The notes beneath the pieces were generated by a model. The model did no database searches. It saw only the letters and a program-made list of their open reading frames with translations, and was not told the origin of the DNA. From the NCBI GenBank assembly GCA_947165105.1, contig CAMUZC010000009.1:1-32853 (forward strand): DNA of 32,853 bases, in the 5' to 3' direction. Both the position numbers and the translations under genes were made by a program. Source of the DNA: an uncultured Lachnospiraceae bacterium. GTDB taxonomy: Bacteria; Bacillota_A; Clostridia; TANB77; CAG-508. Positions 25,123-31,335 of this stretch are shown piece by piece. Position 1 is the first letter of the stretch. Every line of letters begins with the position of its first letter.

Positions 25123-25305
25123 CTATACTCCAAAAGATATTGCTACACCAATAATTAATCCGAATATAAACCATAGCACATTTTTAACCCATCTTTTTAA
25201 TTTGTATCTTTTAATTTTTTTCTTACTATTTTTTAAAATTCTATCTCTATTTTCAATCAATTCTTTACATGATATTATTGTTTCTAAATCTTCTATTTCT
25301 TTCAT
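25123..25305 (-). CDS. Small C-terminal-anchored membrane protein
   Basis: 60 aa. Basic helical N-terminus (RILKNSKKKIKRYKLKRWVK) and a C-terminal membrane helix (NVLWFIFGLIIGVAISFGV). AAAGGAG precedes the ATG. Function unknown. Confidence 0.6.
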   Translation of the reverse strand: MKEIEDLETIISCKELIENRDRILKNSKKKIKRYKLKRWVKNVLWFIFGLIIGVAISFGV

Positions 25306-25354
25306 TTTTTTCTCCTTTAAAATGTATTTTATTCAACCAACAACCCACTAATAA

Positions 25355-25420
25355 TTGATTTTTTCTCTGCAATTTGATATAATTATTTGCAGAAAAACTT
25401 TGCTGAGTTTTTCTTTTTTA
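25355..25420 (+). promoter_or_regulatory. Plus-strand promoter directly followed by a hairpin terminator
   Basis: TTGATT (25355-25360), 17-bp spacer, extended TGATATAAT with -10 TATAAT at 25378-25383. The predicted transcript starts near 25390 and meets at once a perfect 9-bp stem (AGAAAAACT 25391-25399, AGTTTTTCT 25406-25414) and six T. The transcript would be about 30 nt, antisense to the early leader. It may be fortuitous in AT-rich DNA. The hairpin can also work for minus-strand transcripts. Confidence 0.45.
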
Positions 25421-25549
25421 TTTGATACTTATTAATATTTGAACAAATGCAACCGCAAATAAACCAACTTTGATAAAAGTGATATATGGTTTATAAGCTT
25501 CATATTGTTCTTTACTATCAAAAAAGTAATTTATAAGTTTTTCTTTCAT
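25418..25549 (-). CDS. Small membrane protein in the early operon
   Basis: 43 aa: MKEKLINYFFDSKEQYEAYK, then PYITFIKVGLFAVAFVQIL and ISIK. One membrane helix near the C-terminus. GAAAGGAAAAAAGAAA-type ribosome site upstream. The stop lies in the T tract of the 25391-25419 hairpin. Function unknown. Confidence 0.55.
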   Translation of the reverse strand: MKEKLINYFFDSKEQYEAYKPYITFIKVGLFAVAFVQILISIK

Positions 25550-25621
25550 TTTCTTTTTTCCTTTCTTTCTTTTTTCTTTTATGTATAACAATCATTAATT
25601 TGAGAATAATAATTGTGATAC

Positions 25622-25822
25622 TTAATTGTCTTGAGTTTCCTTACTTTTTGAATCGATCATAACTTTCTCATTAAAATACCATTTAGGAATTTTTGCATTA
25701 ATTACAATTGTTCCCGGATATTCTCTTTCCAACTTTTTATTTAATTTTTTTATTAAGCTGTAACTTGCTGATTTACCTAATCCTGTTATCTCAATTACAT
25801 CTTTTACTGTGTAAAATTTCAC
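25622..25822 (-). CDS. Excisionase-like helix-turn-helix protein
   Basis: 66 aa from GTG 25822 with GGAAGGAG seven bases upstream (an ATG there is out of frame). MKFYTVKDVIEITGLGKSAS, then YSLIKKLNKKL, then PGTIVINAKIPKWYFNEKV is the MerR/excisionase-type fold. It may be Xis or an early regulator. It has its own promoter, whose -35 overlaps a repressor operator (25866-25882). Confidence 0.72.
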   Translation of the reverse strand: MKFYTVKDVIEITGLGKSASYSLIKKLNKKLEREYPGTIVINAKIPKWYFNEKVMIDSKSKETQDN

Positions 25823-25852
25823 ATTTAACTCCTTCCGTGGTAGAATAAATAT

Positions 25853-25881
25853 TTTATACTAATTTGTTGAATTATTTTCAA
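25853..25881 (-). promoter_or_regulatory. Promoter of the excisionase-like gene
   Basis: On the minus strand TTGAAA (25876-25881), 17-bp spacer, TATAAA (25853-25858), 31 bp upstream of the GTG. The -35 lies inside the palindromic operator at 25866-25882, so repressor or Cro binding should block it. Confidence 0.65.
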
Positions 25882-26089
25882 CTTTTTTCCTAAAAAAATA
25901 GTCATAAATATCCGCCGTATCAATATTTAATAAATCAATAATCTGATCCATTTCATCAATAGAAAATGGAACTTTGCCATTTAGCTTCATACTAATTAGG
26001 CTTGTTGATTTATTTAGACTCTTGGCAAGAATATCATATGACCCCATCTTTTCTCTTATTAACCCCTTTAGCTTACTATAGTCTTTCAT
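25859..26089 (-). CDS. Cro-like repressor (DUF739-type)
   Basis: 76 aa. YSKLKGLIREKMGSYDILAK, then SLNKSTSLISMKLNGKVPFS, then IDEMDQIIDLLNI is an XRE helix-turn-helix of the DUF739 form used as Cro by Gram-positive phages. It is divergent from the repressor gene, with AAAGGAG before the ATG. It should bind the same operators and favour lytic growth. Its 3' end contains operator copy 1. Confidence 0.83.
   Translation of the reverse strand: MKDYSKLKGLIREKMGSYDILAKSLNKSTSLISMKLNGKVPFSIDEMDQIIDLLNIDTADIYDYFFRKKVENNSTN
25866..25882. promoter_or_regulatory. Operator copy 1 (GTTGAA-N5-TTCAAC)
   Basis: Perfect 6-bp inverted repeat with a 5-bp spacer. With two more bases (19 bp, 25866-25884) it is identical to the copy at 26106-26124. 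It lies within the last codons of the Cro-like gene and over the -35 of the next promoter. Confidence 0.75.
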
Positions 26090-26105
26090 TTTTTCTCCTT
26101 TCTCG

Positions 26106-26122
26106 GTTGAATTATTTTCAAC
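26106..26122. promoter_or_regulatory. Operator copy 2 (GTTGAA-N5-TTCAAC)
   Basis: Same palindrome as copy 1, identical over 19 bp (26106-26124). It lies just downstream of the expected start of the leftward early promoter, in the cro leader, where bound repressor would block initiation or early elongation. Confidence 0.78.
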
Positions 26123-26132
26123 TTGTAATTTA

Positions 26133-26161
26133 AGTTTAGCATAGTCAATTTATGTTGTCAA
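26133..26161 (-). promoter_or_regulatory. Leftward early promoter (PR-like)
   Basis: Minus strand TTGACA (26156-26161), exactly 17 bp, TAAACT (26133-26138). It drives cro and probably the whole early operon. It is flanked by operator copy 2 and the related palindrome at 26170-26184. Confidence 0.78.
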
Positions 26162-26169
26162 TAATATTT

Positions 26170-26184
26170 TTGAAAATATTTCAA
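26170..26184. promoter_or_regulatory. Operator-like palindrome 3 (TTGAAA-N3-TTTCAA)
   Basis: Perfect 6-bp arms with a 3-bp spacer, sharing TTGAA/TTCAA with copies 1 and 2. It sits midway between the -35 boxes of the divergent early and repressor promoters, the normal place for a control site acting on both. Confidence 0.6.
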
Positions 26185-26189
26185 TAAAG

Positions 26190-26218
26190 TTGACACTTAT
26201 TCAATTTTGTTATATAAT
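26190..26218 (+). promoter_or_regulatory. Repressor promoter (PRM-like), full consensus
   Basis: TTGACA (26190-26195), 17-bp spacer, TATAAT (26213-26218). Transcription should begin near 26225, only about 10 bases before the ATG at 26235, so the mRNA would be nearly leaderless and may lack most of the AGAGG site. Confidence 0.85.
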
Positions 26219-26234
26219 TTAAGAGGTGATAAAT

Positions 26235-26606
26235 ATGAAAGTAGATACATTTGCCAATAGATTAAAAAAGGCAATGATAATAAATGGTTTTAAACAAGTT
26301 GATTTAGTTAATAAAACAAAATTAGATAAATCACTAATAAATAAATATTTAAGTGGTGTATCAGAAGCTGGAAGTGATAAGTTATCTATATTAGCTGAAG
26401 TTTTAAATGTAAATGAAGTTTATTTAATGGGATATGATGTTGATATTAACGGTAATCCTAATTTGCCCGATTCTAAGTCATTAGATGAATTCGAAATTTT
26501 ATTTGATAAATACAAAGATACATTAACAGAAAGTGACAAAAATCATATAAAATTTATAATAGAAGAAAGAAAAAAAGCTATTGACAAAGAATTGGGTGAA
26601 GAATAA
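26235..26606 (+). CDS. XRE-family phage repressor (CI-like)
   Basis: 123 aa from ATG 26235 (GTG 26226 is an in-frame alternative). The N-terminal HTH at about 5-60 reads TFANRLKKAMIINGFKQVDL, then LDKSLINKYLSGVSEAGSDK; a short C-terminal helical part follows. It lacks an S24 peptidase domain, so induction probably goes through the ImmA/IrrE-like protease encoded next (one-base overlap), as in ICEBs1 and phi105-type systems. Confidence 0.88.
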   Translation: MKVDTFANRLKKAMIINGFKQVDLVNKTKLDKSLINKYLSGVSEAGSDKLSILAEVLNVNEVYLMGYDVDINGNPNLPDSKSLDEFEILFDKYKDTLTESDKNHIKFIIEERKKAIDKELGEE

Positions 26607-26923
26607 TGAATTTATCAGGATTATTGAGGGGTGAAATAACACAGCAAGAATTACTAAATTATTACAATGCTAATATAACTTATGAAGAACTTGATAAGGG
26701 AATAAATGGATTTGTAAAATGTTATAAAGGGATTTATAATATTTTTATAAACAAAAACCTTTCTTACTATAAAAGAAAGAAAACTATAATTCATGAGTTA
26801 GCACATATAGAATTAAATCATCTGTGTCAAATTAATAAGGATTTATTTGTGTTTCAAATTGACAATTATGAAGATGAAGCAGATAAATATATAAAATTCT
26901 TATTAGAAAGTGAGGTGAAATAA
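26606..26923 (+). CDS. ImmA/IrrE-type metalloprotease
   Basis: 105 aa. IIHELAHIELNH is the HExxH zinc motif; DEADKYIKFLL gives the downstream acidic ligand region. In relatives such as ICEBs1 ImmA cleaves the cognate repressor after DNA damage. Here it is cotranscribed and overlapped with the repressor on one side and the zinc-ribbon gene on the other, supporting an anti-repressor role. It is at the short end of the family. Confidence 0.87.
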   Translation: MNLSGLLRGEITQQELLNYYNANITYEELDKGINGFVKCYKGIYNIFINKNLSYYKRKKTIIHELAHIELNHLCQINKDLFVFQIDNYEDEADKYIKFLLESEVK

Positions 26924-27231
26924 TGGATAATCAAAACGCAACTCCAGTTGAAGCTCAAAATACTGTACCAAATAATCAAATTACTTGCCCTAACTGTGGA
27001 AGTACTAATATGAATATTCAGATAGTAAATGAAGCTGTTTTAAAAAATGCTCATCATAGTATTTGGTGGTGGCTATTCATTGGCTGGTGGTGGATCATCA
27101 TTAAATGGTTATTCTTAACTATTCCAGCATTAATATTTAAAATATTTGGTATAGGCAAAAGAAAGAAAATAGTTAATAAAACTAAAAAAATTGCTGTTTG
27201 TCAGCAATGCGGTAATACTGTTAATTTATAG
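26923..27231 (+). CDS. Zinc-ribbon, Trp-rich membrane protein of the lysogeny operon
   Basis: 102 aa. CPNCG (about residues 22-26) and CQQCG (about 94-98) form a split zinc ribbon. Between them lies a Trp-rich hydrophobic stretch, HHSIWWWLFIGWWWIIIKW, then LFLTIPALIFKIFGIGK, probably one or two membrane segments. It is expressed from the repressor promoter (one-base overlap with the protease gene), so it should be made in lysogens. Superinfection exclusion or signalling is a reasonable guess, not shown. Confidence 0.75.
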   Translation: MDNQNATPVEAQNTVPNNQITCPNCGSTNMNIQIVNEAVLKNAHHSIWWWLFIGWWWIIIKWLFLTIPALIFKIFGIGKRKKIVNKTKKIAVCQQCGNTVNL

Positions 27232-27233
27232 AT

Positions 27234-27264
27234 AAAAAAAGACTCGTACTGGCATACGGAGTCT
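27234..27264 (-). terminator. Minus-strand terminator between lysogeny operon and integrase
   Basis: Stem AGACTC plus GTA (27240-27248) against TAC, a bulged G and GAGTCT (27255-27264), loop 6 nt. The T tract of seven is on the minus strand (27234-27240). It would stop leftward late or antisense transcripts that pass int before they reach the repressor operon. Confidence 0.7.
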
Positions 27265-27364
27265 AAATGAAAAACTTATAAAAATCTACCACGAATTCTA
27301 AGAGTTTTTCTATTATAATTATACTAAAAATATTTTTTAAATACAATAGAAAGAAGTGAAAAAA

Positions 27365-28486
27365 ATGGACAAAATCTATGAAAAAACAAGATATGATAAT
27401 ATCTATAGACATTCTAAGAATTTAAATTATGTTATTAGACATAATGGATCTACTATATCTAAAATAAATAATAGTAAAATTTATGATATAAAGATAGCAA
27501 AAGATTATAAATTTAAATTAGATTTGAACATAGAAAAAAAAGAACAGCACACCAATAGTTACTATTTTAAAGATTTATGGAGTGAATATATTGATTATTG
27601 CAAAGAAGTTAAAAAACTTGCTTTTAATACATTGAAAAAGAAAAAATCAATATATGATTGCTATCTATCAGGATTAGATAAAGAAAAAGTAAATAACTTA
27701 GTTAAGGAAGATATTGCGTTCTTTTTAAATAATTTAGTTGCTACAGATAAACAAAAAAACACTTCTTTAATTGTTTTAAAAGGTTTCTTTACCTGGTGTG
27801 AAGAAGAAAAACAAATTATAATGAAAAAACCAACAATAGGTATTAAAAACTTTAAAACACCTAAGGTTGAAATGAAATATTGGAATGCAAAAGAATTTAA
27901 AAAATTCATGGATTATATCAAAAGTCAAGACTCATATAGTTCTCATATGATTAAAATTTTAGTTTTATTAGGATTGTATCTTGGAGATAGAATTGGCGAA
28001 ACCAGAGCTTTAACATGGGATTCGATAAATGAAGAACACTGTACTATAAGAATATCACACTCAATTAATTATGATCCTAATTCAGCTGATTATTTATCTT
28101 CAACTAAAACATATGCTTCTGATAGAGTTGTCGATGTTTCTCCAAAACTTATTAAAGAATTAAAAAAATATAAAGAATATTTACAAAAGAGATATATAAC
28201 ATTAAATAATTTAATATTTTATAATTATAGCACTCAAAAACCTTATTCGGATTCTAACCTTAGAAAACATTTTAATGCATTTTGCAAATCAGCTGAAATT
28301 AAAAAAATTAGATTATATGACCTTAGACATACATATGTAGCTTTAATGATGAGTGAGGGATGGGAACTATATCACATAAGCAAAAGAATTGGTCATATAA
28401 ACTACTCTACTACAGTTGATAAATATGGTCATTTAGAAAATAAAATAAGAAAAGAAGTTGCTATGACAACTGACAAGTATTTATAA
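27365..28486 (+). CDS. int: Tyrosine recombinase integrase
   Basis: 373 aa from ATG 27365 (GTG 27356 is an alternative). Residues 1-60: arm-binding type N-terminus; about 65-165: SAM-like core-binding domain. The catalytic part has Arg209 (GDRIGETRAL), a likely Lys near 248, Arg321 in YDLRHTYVAL (Tyr at the usual His position, a frequent variant), His344 (IGHINYSTT) and nucleophile Tyr353 (VDKYGHL). It integrates the phage at a tRNA-Gly gene; attP starts 70 bp after its stop. Confidence 0.93.
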   Translation: MDKIYEKTRYDNIYRHSKNLNYVIRHNGSTISKINNSKIYDIKIAKDYKFKLDLNIEKKEQHTNSYYFKDLWSEYIDYCKEVKKLAFNTLKKKKSIYDCYLSGLDKEKVNNLVKEDIAFFLNNLVATDKQKNTSLIVLKGFFTWCEEEKQIIMKKPTIGIKNFKTPKVEMKYWNAKEFKKFMDYIKSQDSYSSHMIKILVLLGLYLGDRIGETRALTWDSINEEHCTIRISHSINYDPNSADYLSSTKTYASDRVVDVSPKLIKELKKYKEYLQKRYITLNNLIFYNYSTQKPYSDSNLRKHFNAFCKSAEIKKIRLYDLRHTYVALMMSEGWELYHISKRIGHINYSTTVDKYGHLENKIRKEVAMTTDKYL

Positions 28487-28557
28487 TTTCATGGTAATTT
28501 TAATGGTAATTTTTTTAAGAACATCGATAAATATTAATAAGAATTAAAAAACTTTCT

Positions 28558-28575
28558 TTCCCATCACCTGCTCCA
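28558..28575 (+). other. attP core: 3' end of a tRNA-Gly gene
   Basis: TTCCCATCACCTGCTCCA matches the T-stem, acceptor strand and CCA of bacterial tRNA-Gly, whose 5' acceptor would be GCAGGTG. No complete tRNA is present, so it is the phage copy that restores the host gene after integration. It lies just after int, the usual place, and is framed by the arm repeats. Confidence 0.82.
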
Positions 28576-28590
28576 AAGAAAATAGCAAAT

Positions 28591-28612
28591 GCCCTTAAAT
28601 AAAGGGCTTTTT
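28591..28612 (+). terminator. Terminator after int / attP
   Basis: GCCCTT-AAATA-AAGGGC stem-loop (28591-28607) followed by five T. It would end the integrase transcript just beyond the attP core. Confidence 0.85.
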
Positions 28613-28728
28613 AATTGTTTGATTTCCAAAAAATGTGGTAATTTTCCATTGTTTCCACCTATTCCGTGGTAATTTCATGGTAATTTTTATAGCTTTTTAA
28701 AGTCTAATTATTGACTATATTTAACCAT

Positions 28729-28762
28729 AAAAAAAAGACCTATCACTAAGATAGGTTTTTTT
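28729..28762. terminator. Bidirectional terminator 1, flanking the toxin-antitoxin cassette
   Basis: Stem ACCTATC-ACTAA-GATAGGT (28738-28756) with eight A on the left and seven T on the right. The toxin stop codon lies within the loop. The core is nearly the same as terminator 2 at 29422-29458. Confidence 0.87.
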
Positions 28763-29120
28763 GTGTACTTTCTAAATACTCTTCATATGCAGTAAGGAAT
28801 CTCATGAAATCTTCGACATCAACCGTTCCTATTTTACTTACAATACACCATTTTGAAAAAGAATATAATTTATCGCATTTTACATGACTATCCATAATTA
28901 AGCCATTCTTTTTGCTTTTCTTTATTGGTTCATTATATTTATAATTAGACTTTCCTTTCTCTTTGTCACTATTAGAAGAAACTAAAAAGCCAAATAAATT
29001 AGCATCTACAATACTTTGATCCTCATCTATTATTACAAAAAAATGATATTTTGCTCCTTTTTCATTTGGATTATTAACATCAGAAACAAATACTATGTCT
29101 CCTACTTCATACTTCTGCAT
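28746..29120 (-). CDS. PemK/MazF-like toxin (putative)
   Basis: 124 aa. EVGDIVFVSDVNNPNEKGAK, then YHFFVIIDED matches the opening of MazF/PemK-type SH3-like ribonucleases (GDIV...G..R/H.FVVI); later IMDSHVKCDKLY and CIVSKIGTVDVEDF fit the second half. MazF toxins cut mRNA at short motifs. It lies 11 bp after a 55-aa gene, the usual antitoxin order, in a cassette with its own promoter and terminators. It could act in plasmid-like maintenance or in defence against other phages. Confidence 0.65.
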   Translation of the reverse strand: MQKYEVGDIVFVSDVNNPNEKGAKYHFFVIIDEDQSIVDANLFGFLVSSNSDKEKGKSNYKYNEPIKKSKKNGLIMDSHVKCDKLYSFSKWCIVSKIGTVDVEDFMRFLTAYEEYLESTQKNLS

Positions 29121-29131
29121 TTATACCTCCA

Positions 29132-29299
29132 TTAGTCTATAAACTCTAGTTTTCCTTTATGTACTTCTTTAGATACAGGATAAGATTTAAAAGCTTCTGT
29201 ATGTGGTTTTATTAGATTGCGTTTTTTAGCTTCTAAAACTAATTTTTTCACTGCTTTCTTTAAAGAAGCATCCTTGAAACCAACTTTTTTTGCTTTCAT
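29132..29299 (-). CDS. Putative antitoxin of the MazF-like toxin
   Basis: 55 aa: MKAKKVGFKDASLKKAVKKL, then VLEAKKRNLIKPHTEAFKSY, ending HKGKLEFID. Basic helical N-terminus and extended C-terminus, as in small antitoxins that wrap toxins. Strong ribosome site AGGAGG, and TGGAGG just after it for the toxin. No known antitoxin family is recognised; the call rests on context. Confidence 0.6.
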   Translation of the reverse strand: MKAKKVGFKDASLKKAVKKLVLEAKKRNLIKPHTEAFKSYPVSKEVHKGKLEFID

Positions 29300-29374
29300 T
29301 TAAACTCCTCCTATACTATTATTCTACTCAAATTTTATCATTAAATTAATATTAATTTCAAGTAGTAAGTTTGT

Positions 29375-29403
29375 ATTTTACAATAAAAGGCTGTAAAAGT
29401 CAA
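29375..29403 (-). promoter_or_regulatory. Promoter of the toxin-antitoxin cassette
   Basis: Minus strand TTGACT (29398-29403), exactly 17 bp, TAAAAT (29375-29380); the expected start is about 65-70 bp before the antitoxin ATG. It lies between terminator 2 and the antitoxin, so the cassette should be expressed independently of the lytic genes, including in a lysogen. Confidence 0.82.
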
Positions 29404-29421
29404 TTATATTAGTAATTAAGT

Positions 29422-29458
29422 CACAAAAAAAGACCTATCTAATGATAGGTTTTTTGTG
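29422..29458. terminator. Bidirectional terminator 2, upstream of the toxin-antitoxin cassette
   Basis: CACAAAAAAAG then ACCTATC-TAAT-GATAGGT (29433-29450), six T, GTG. It ends leftward late transcription after the endolysin gene. Its core and flanks repeat terminator 1 at 28729-28762 almost exactly. Confidence 0.87.
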
Positions 29459-29522
29459 TTGTTGAACACTATTGCGAATATTTATTCCTTTCGGAACAAG
29501 ATGTATTATAACATATTCAATA

Positions 29523-30353
29523 TTAATTTACAATAGTTTTTATTTGATTTAATTTGTTATTAGCTTGATCCAATTGAGATTGTAAATCTTTCTTTTCAAG
29601 CTCAAGTTTCTCATTCTTAGCTAATTCTTCTTCATATAATTCTTTATAATCTTTTGTTTCAGCTGGCATTATTTCAAGATAAGTGTTGTCTTTATCCTGT
29701 GCTATCCATTGGTTTTCATCTATTCTATACCAAGTATATCCGCCATTTTCTTTTGACTCATAATAATTAAATATACTACCTGTATTAGCTTGTCCGATAG
29801 ATTGAAAATCTGTTCCAGCACCAGTTCTGACATTCAAATATTTAAGTGTCTTTAACTGGTCTTTAGATGTATCTCTTTCTACCGGTTTTATTGGAACATA
29901 ATATTTTAGTTTTGCATGTTCTTTGCTTCCAACTACTTGATCCGGATATACATAGCATACATCTAATGGATTCACTCTAACACCATTCTTTTCTACCACA
30001 AAATGATTATGATATCCAGTAGATCCACTGCCTAATCTACCGCACTTACTCATGAATTCTCCTCTTTTATAGACCTTACCAACTGTTAAATTTGGCTTAC
30101 TATCAAAATGTCCTGAAGAGAATCTCCAAGTATCTTTACCATCTTTATATTCTCCCCTTATAAAATATCCATAATCTTTTGCATAACTATTTACTGTTAG
30201 CTTCATTTCATGTGGAAAATATAAATTTTCATTAGCCATTGGGTTGGCTTTTCCATCTACAGTAACATGTCTTGGAATATCAACTGCTTTATGCCCTGAA
30301 TGATAATATTGAGTGAAAGCAATATACTTCACACCAAAATCTGGATATATCAT
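29523..30353 (-). CDS. Endolysin: M23 peptidase plus SH3 domain
   Basis: 276 aa. M23/LytM-type zinc peptidase at 1-140: His21 and Asp25 (GHKAVDI), His82 (SSGHFDS), His115 and His117 (GYHNHFVVEKNG). Bacterial SH3_3 domain at about 165-228 (TLKYLNVRTGAGTDFQSIGQ, then TWYRIDENQWIA). C-terminal coiled coil 234-276. No signal peptide, so it needs a holin. It cuts peptide cross-bridges in host peptidoglycan. It is the last gene of the late operon. Confidence 0.92.
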   Translation of the reverse strand: MIYPDFGVKYIAFTQYYHSGHKAVDIPRHVTVDGKANPMANENLYFPHEMKLTVNSYAKDYGYFIRGEYKDGKDTWRFSSGHFDSKPNLTVGKVYKRGEFMSKCGRLGSGSTGYHNHFVVEKNGVRVNPLDVCYVYPDQVVGSKEHAKLKYYVPIKPVERDTSKDQLKTLKYLNVRTGAGTDFQSIGQANTGSIFNYYESKENGGYTWYRIDENQWIAQDKDNTYLEIMPAETKDYKELYEEELAKNEKLELEKKDLQSQLDQANNKLNQIKTIVN

Positions 30354-30354
30354 A

Positions 30355-30672
30355 TTACTTCTCTCCTACATCTGGTATATTTTCTTCTTGTATTGTATTA
30401 AATGATTTGAATATTTTATCTTCTAGCATTGCATATAACACAGTACTATCAACAAAACCAAATAGTCCAGCCCATAAACAATAGATCCAATCAATATTAC
30501 TAAAACACTTAGCAAATAATGTTCCTACTACCAAATTAACAAAAAAACTGATTAACATTAACCAGTTCTTTTTACTTAATACTTCCTTAATCTTTTGAAT
30601 TAATAAAGTACTTACACACCCTCCTGCTATTGCTATAATTAATACATTTTTTAATAATTCTACATTTAACAT
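30355..30672 (-). CDS. Putative holin
   Basis: 105 aa with three probable membrane helices: about 8-26 (NVLIIAIAGGCVSTLLI), 38-56 (LMLISFFVNLVVGTLF) and 62-82 (IDWIYCLWAGLFGFVDSTV), then a charged tail. Directly before the endolysin (1-bp gap) and of holin size and topology. The exact holin family is not certain. Confidence 0.78.
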   Translation of the reverse strand: MLNVELLKNVLIIAIAGGCVSTLLIQKIKEVLSKKNWLMLISFFVNLVVGTLFAKCFSNIDWIYCLWAGLFGFVDSTVLYAMLEDKIFKSFNTIQEENIPDVGEK

Positions 30673-30681
30673 AATTTCCTC

Positions 30682-30963
30682 CTATATTTTCTTAAATGTT
30701 TTTATTTCATTGTAAATCTCTTCTACAAATGAATTTCCTTTGAGTTTTTTATATAACTCATAACTTAATGAAATTGCATCTAATTGATAAAGACTAATTT
30801 CTCTTTTATCTTTACATTCATTATATATTTGCAATATATCATTTCTTAAAGAGCATTTAGTTGCTTCCCTATTTGCTTTTAATATGCCAATAAATCCTGC
30901 TGCACCACCAATAAAAAAGACTATTTGTGTCCAATAGTCTTTTAAAAATTGCAATATATTCAT
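30682..30963 (-). CDS. Small N-terminally anchored membrane protein (lysis module)
   Basis: 93 aa. One hydrophobic helix at about 12-27 (IVFFIGGAAGFIGILK), then a cytoplasmic helical, Lys/Glu-rich region with YQLDAISLSYELYKKLKG. Next to the holin. It could be a second holin component or a lysis modulator; similar proteins are common beside phage holins. Confidence 0.65.
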   Translation of the reverse strand: MNILQFLKDYWTQIVFFIGGAAGFIGILKANREATKCSLRNDILQIYNECKDKREISLYQLDAISLSYELYKKLKGNSFVEEIYNEIKTFKKI

Positions 30964-30984
30964 TCTATTCTCCTTTCTTGTTTT

Positions 30985-31311
30985 TTAATCTGATATATAT
31001 GCAGTTCCACTAAAATAATTTCCACCCAAATTTATTGTTACAAAATCTCCATCCTTTGATCCATTAATACCAGATCCATATATATTTGTAATAAGTAAAT
31101 TATCTCCACCAATCCAAGCAATACCTAGATGGTCATGATTTAAAATCAATAATGCTTGCTGACTTCCTGTTAATTTAAAAGTCATTGATTGTTCCCATGT
31201 TACGTGGACTTTATTAGGTGTTCTGTTCAATATATCACTTAATAATTCTCTATTATGTACTATCCCAGTTGAATCGATATAATTTTCTCTTAATTTATAA
31301 CTTTTACTCAT
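30985..31311 (-). CDS. Small tail appendage protein 4
   Basis: 108 aa. The N-terminus MSKSYKLRENYIDSTGIVHN resembles those of the genes at 31336 and 31815 (SK-S-x-x-L...YI). The rest is beta-rich with many Gly and Asn (LLITNIYGSGINGSKDGDF). Probably a tail-tip decoration or receptor-binding piece; family not recognised. Confidence 0.6.
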   Translation of the reverse strand: MSKSYKLRENYIDSTGIVHNRELLSDILNRTPNKVHVTWEQSMTFKLTGSQQALLILNHDHLGIAWIGGDNLLITNIYGSGINGSKDGDFVTINLGGNYFSGTAYISD

Positions 31312-31335
31312 TATAAATATTGCTAAGTATGATAC

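Larger units (their letters stand above)
28492..28686 (+). repeat. Integrase arm-type repeats (five TGGTAATTT)
   Basis: TGGTAATTT occurs at 28492-28500, 28504-28512, 28636-28644, 28667-28675 and 28678-28686, all in the same direction. Two lie left and three right of the tRNA-like core, with adjacent pairs 11-12 bp apart (about one helical turn). This is how arm sites of Tn916/lambda-type integrases are arranged. Confidence 0.75.

Noticed and set aside
27661..27909. Minus-strand 82-codon frame within int
   Set aside because: Wholly inside the core-binding domain of the integrase on the other strand; no ribosome site.
28558..28575. A tRNA gene at attP
   Set aside because: Only the last 18 bases of a tRNA are present; the preceding sequence does not form the other arms.
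28492..28686. Repeated TGGTAATTT units as a possible CRISPR array
   Set aside because: Units are 9 bp with uneven spacing around an attP core; this fits integrase arm sites, not CRISPR repeats.
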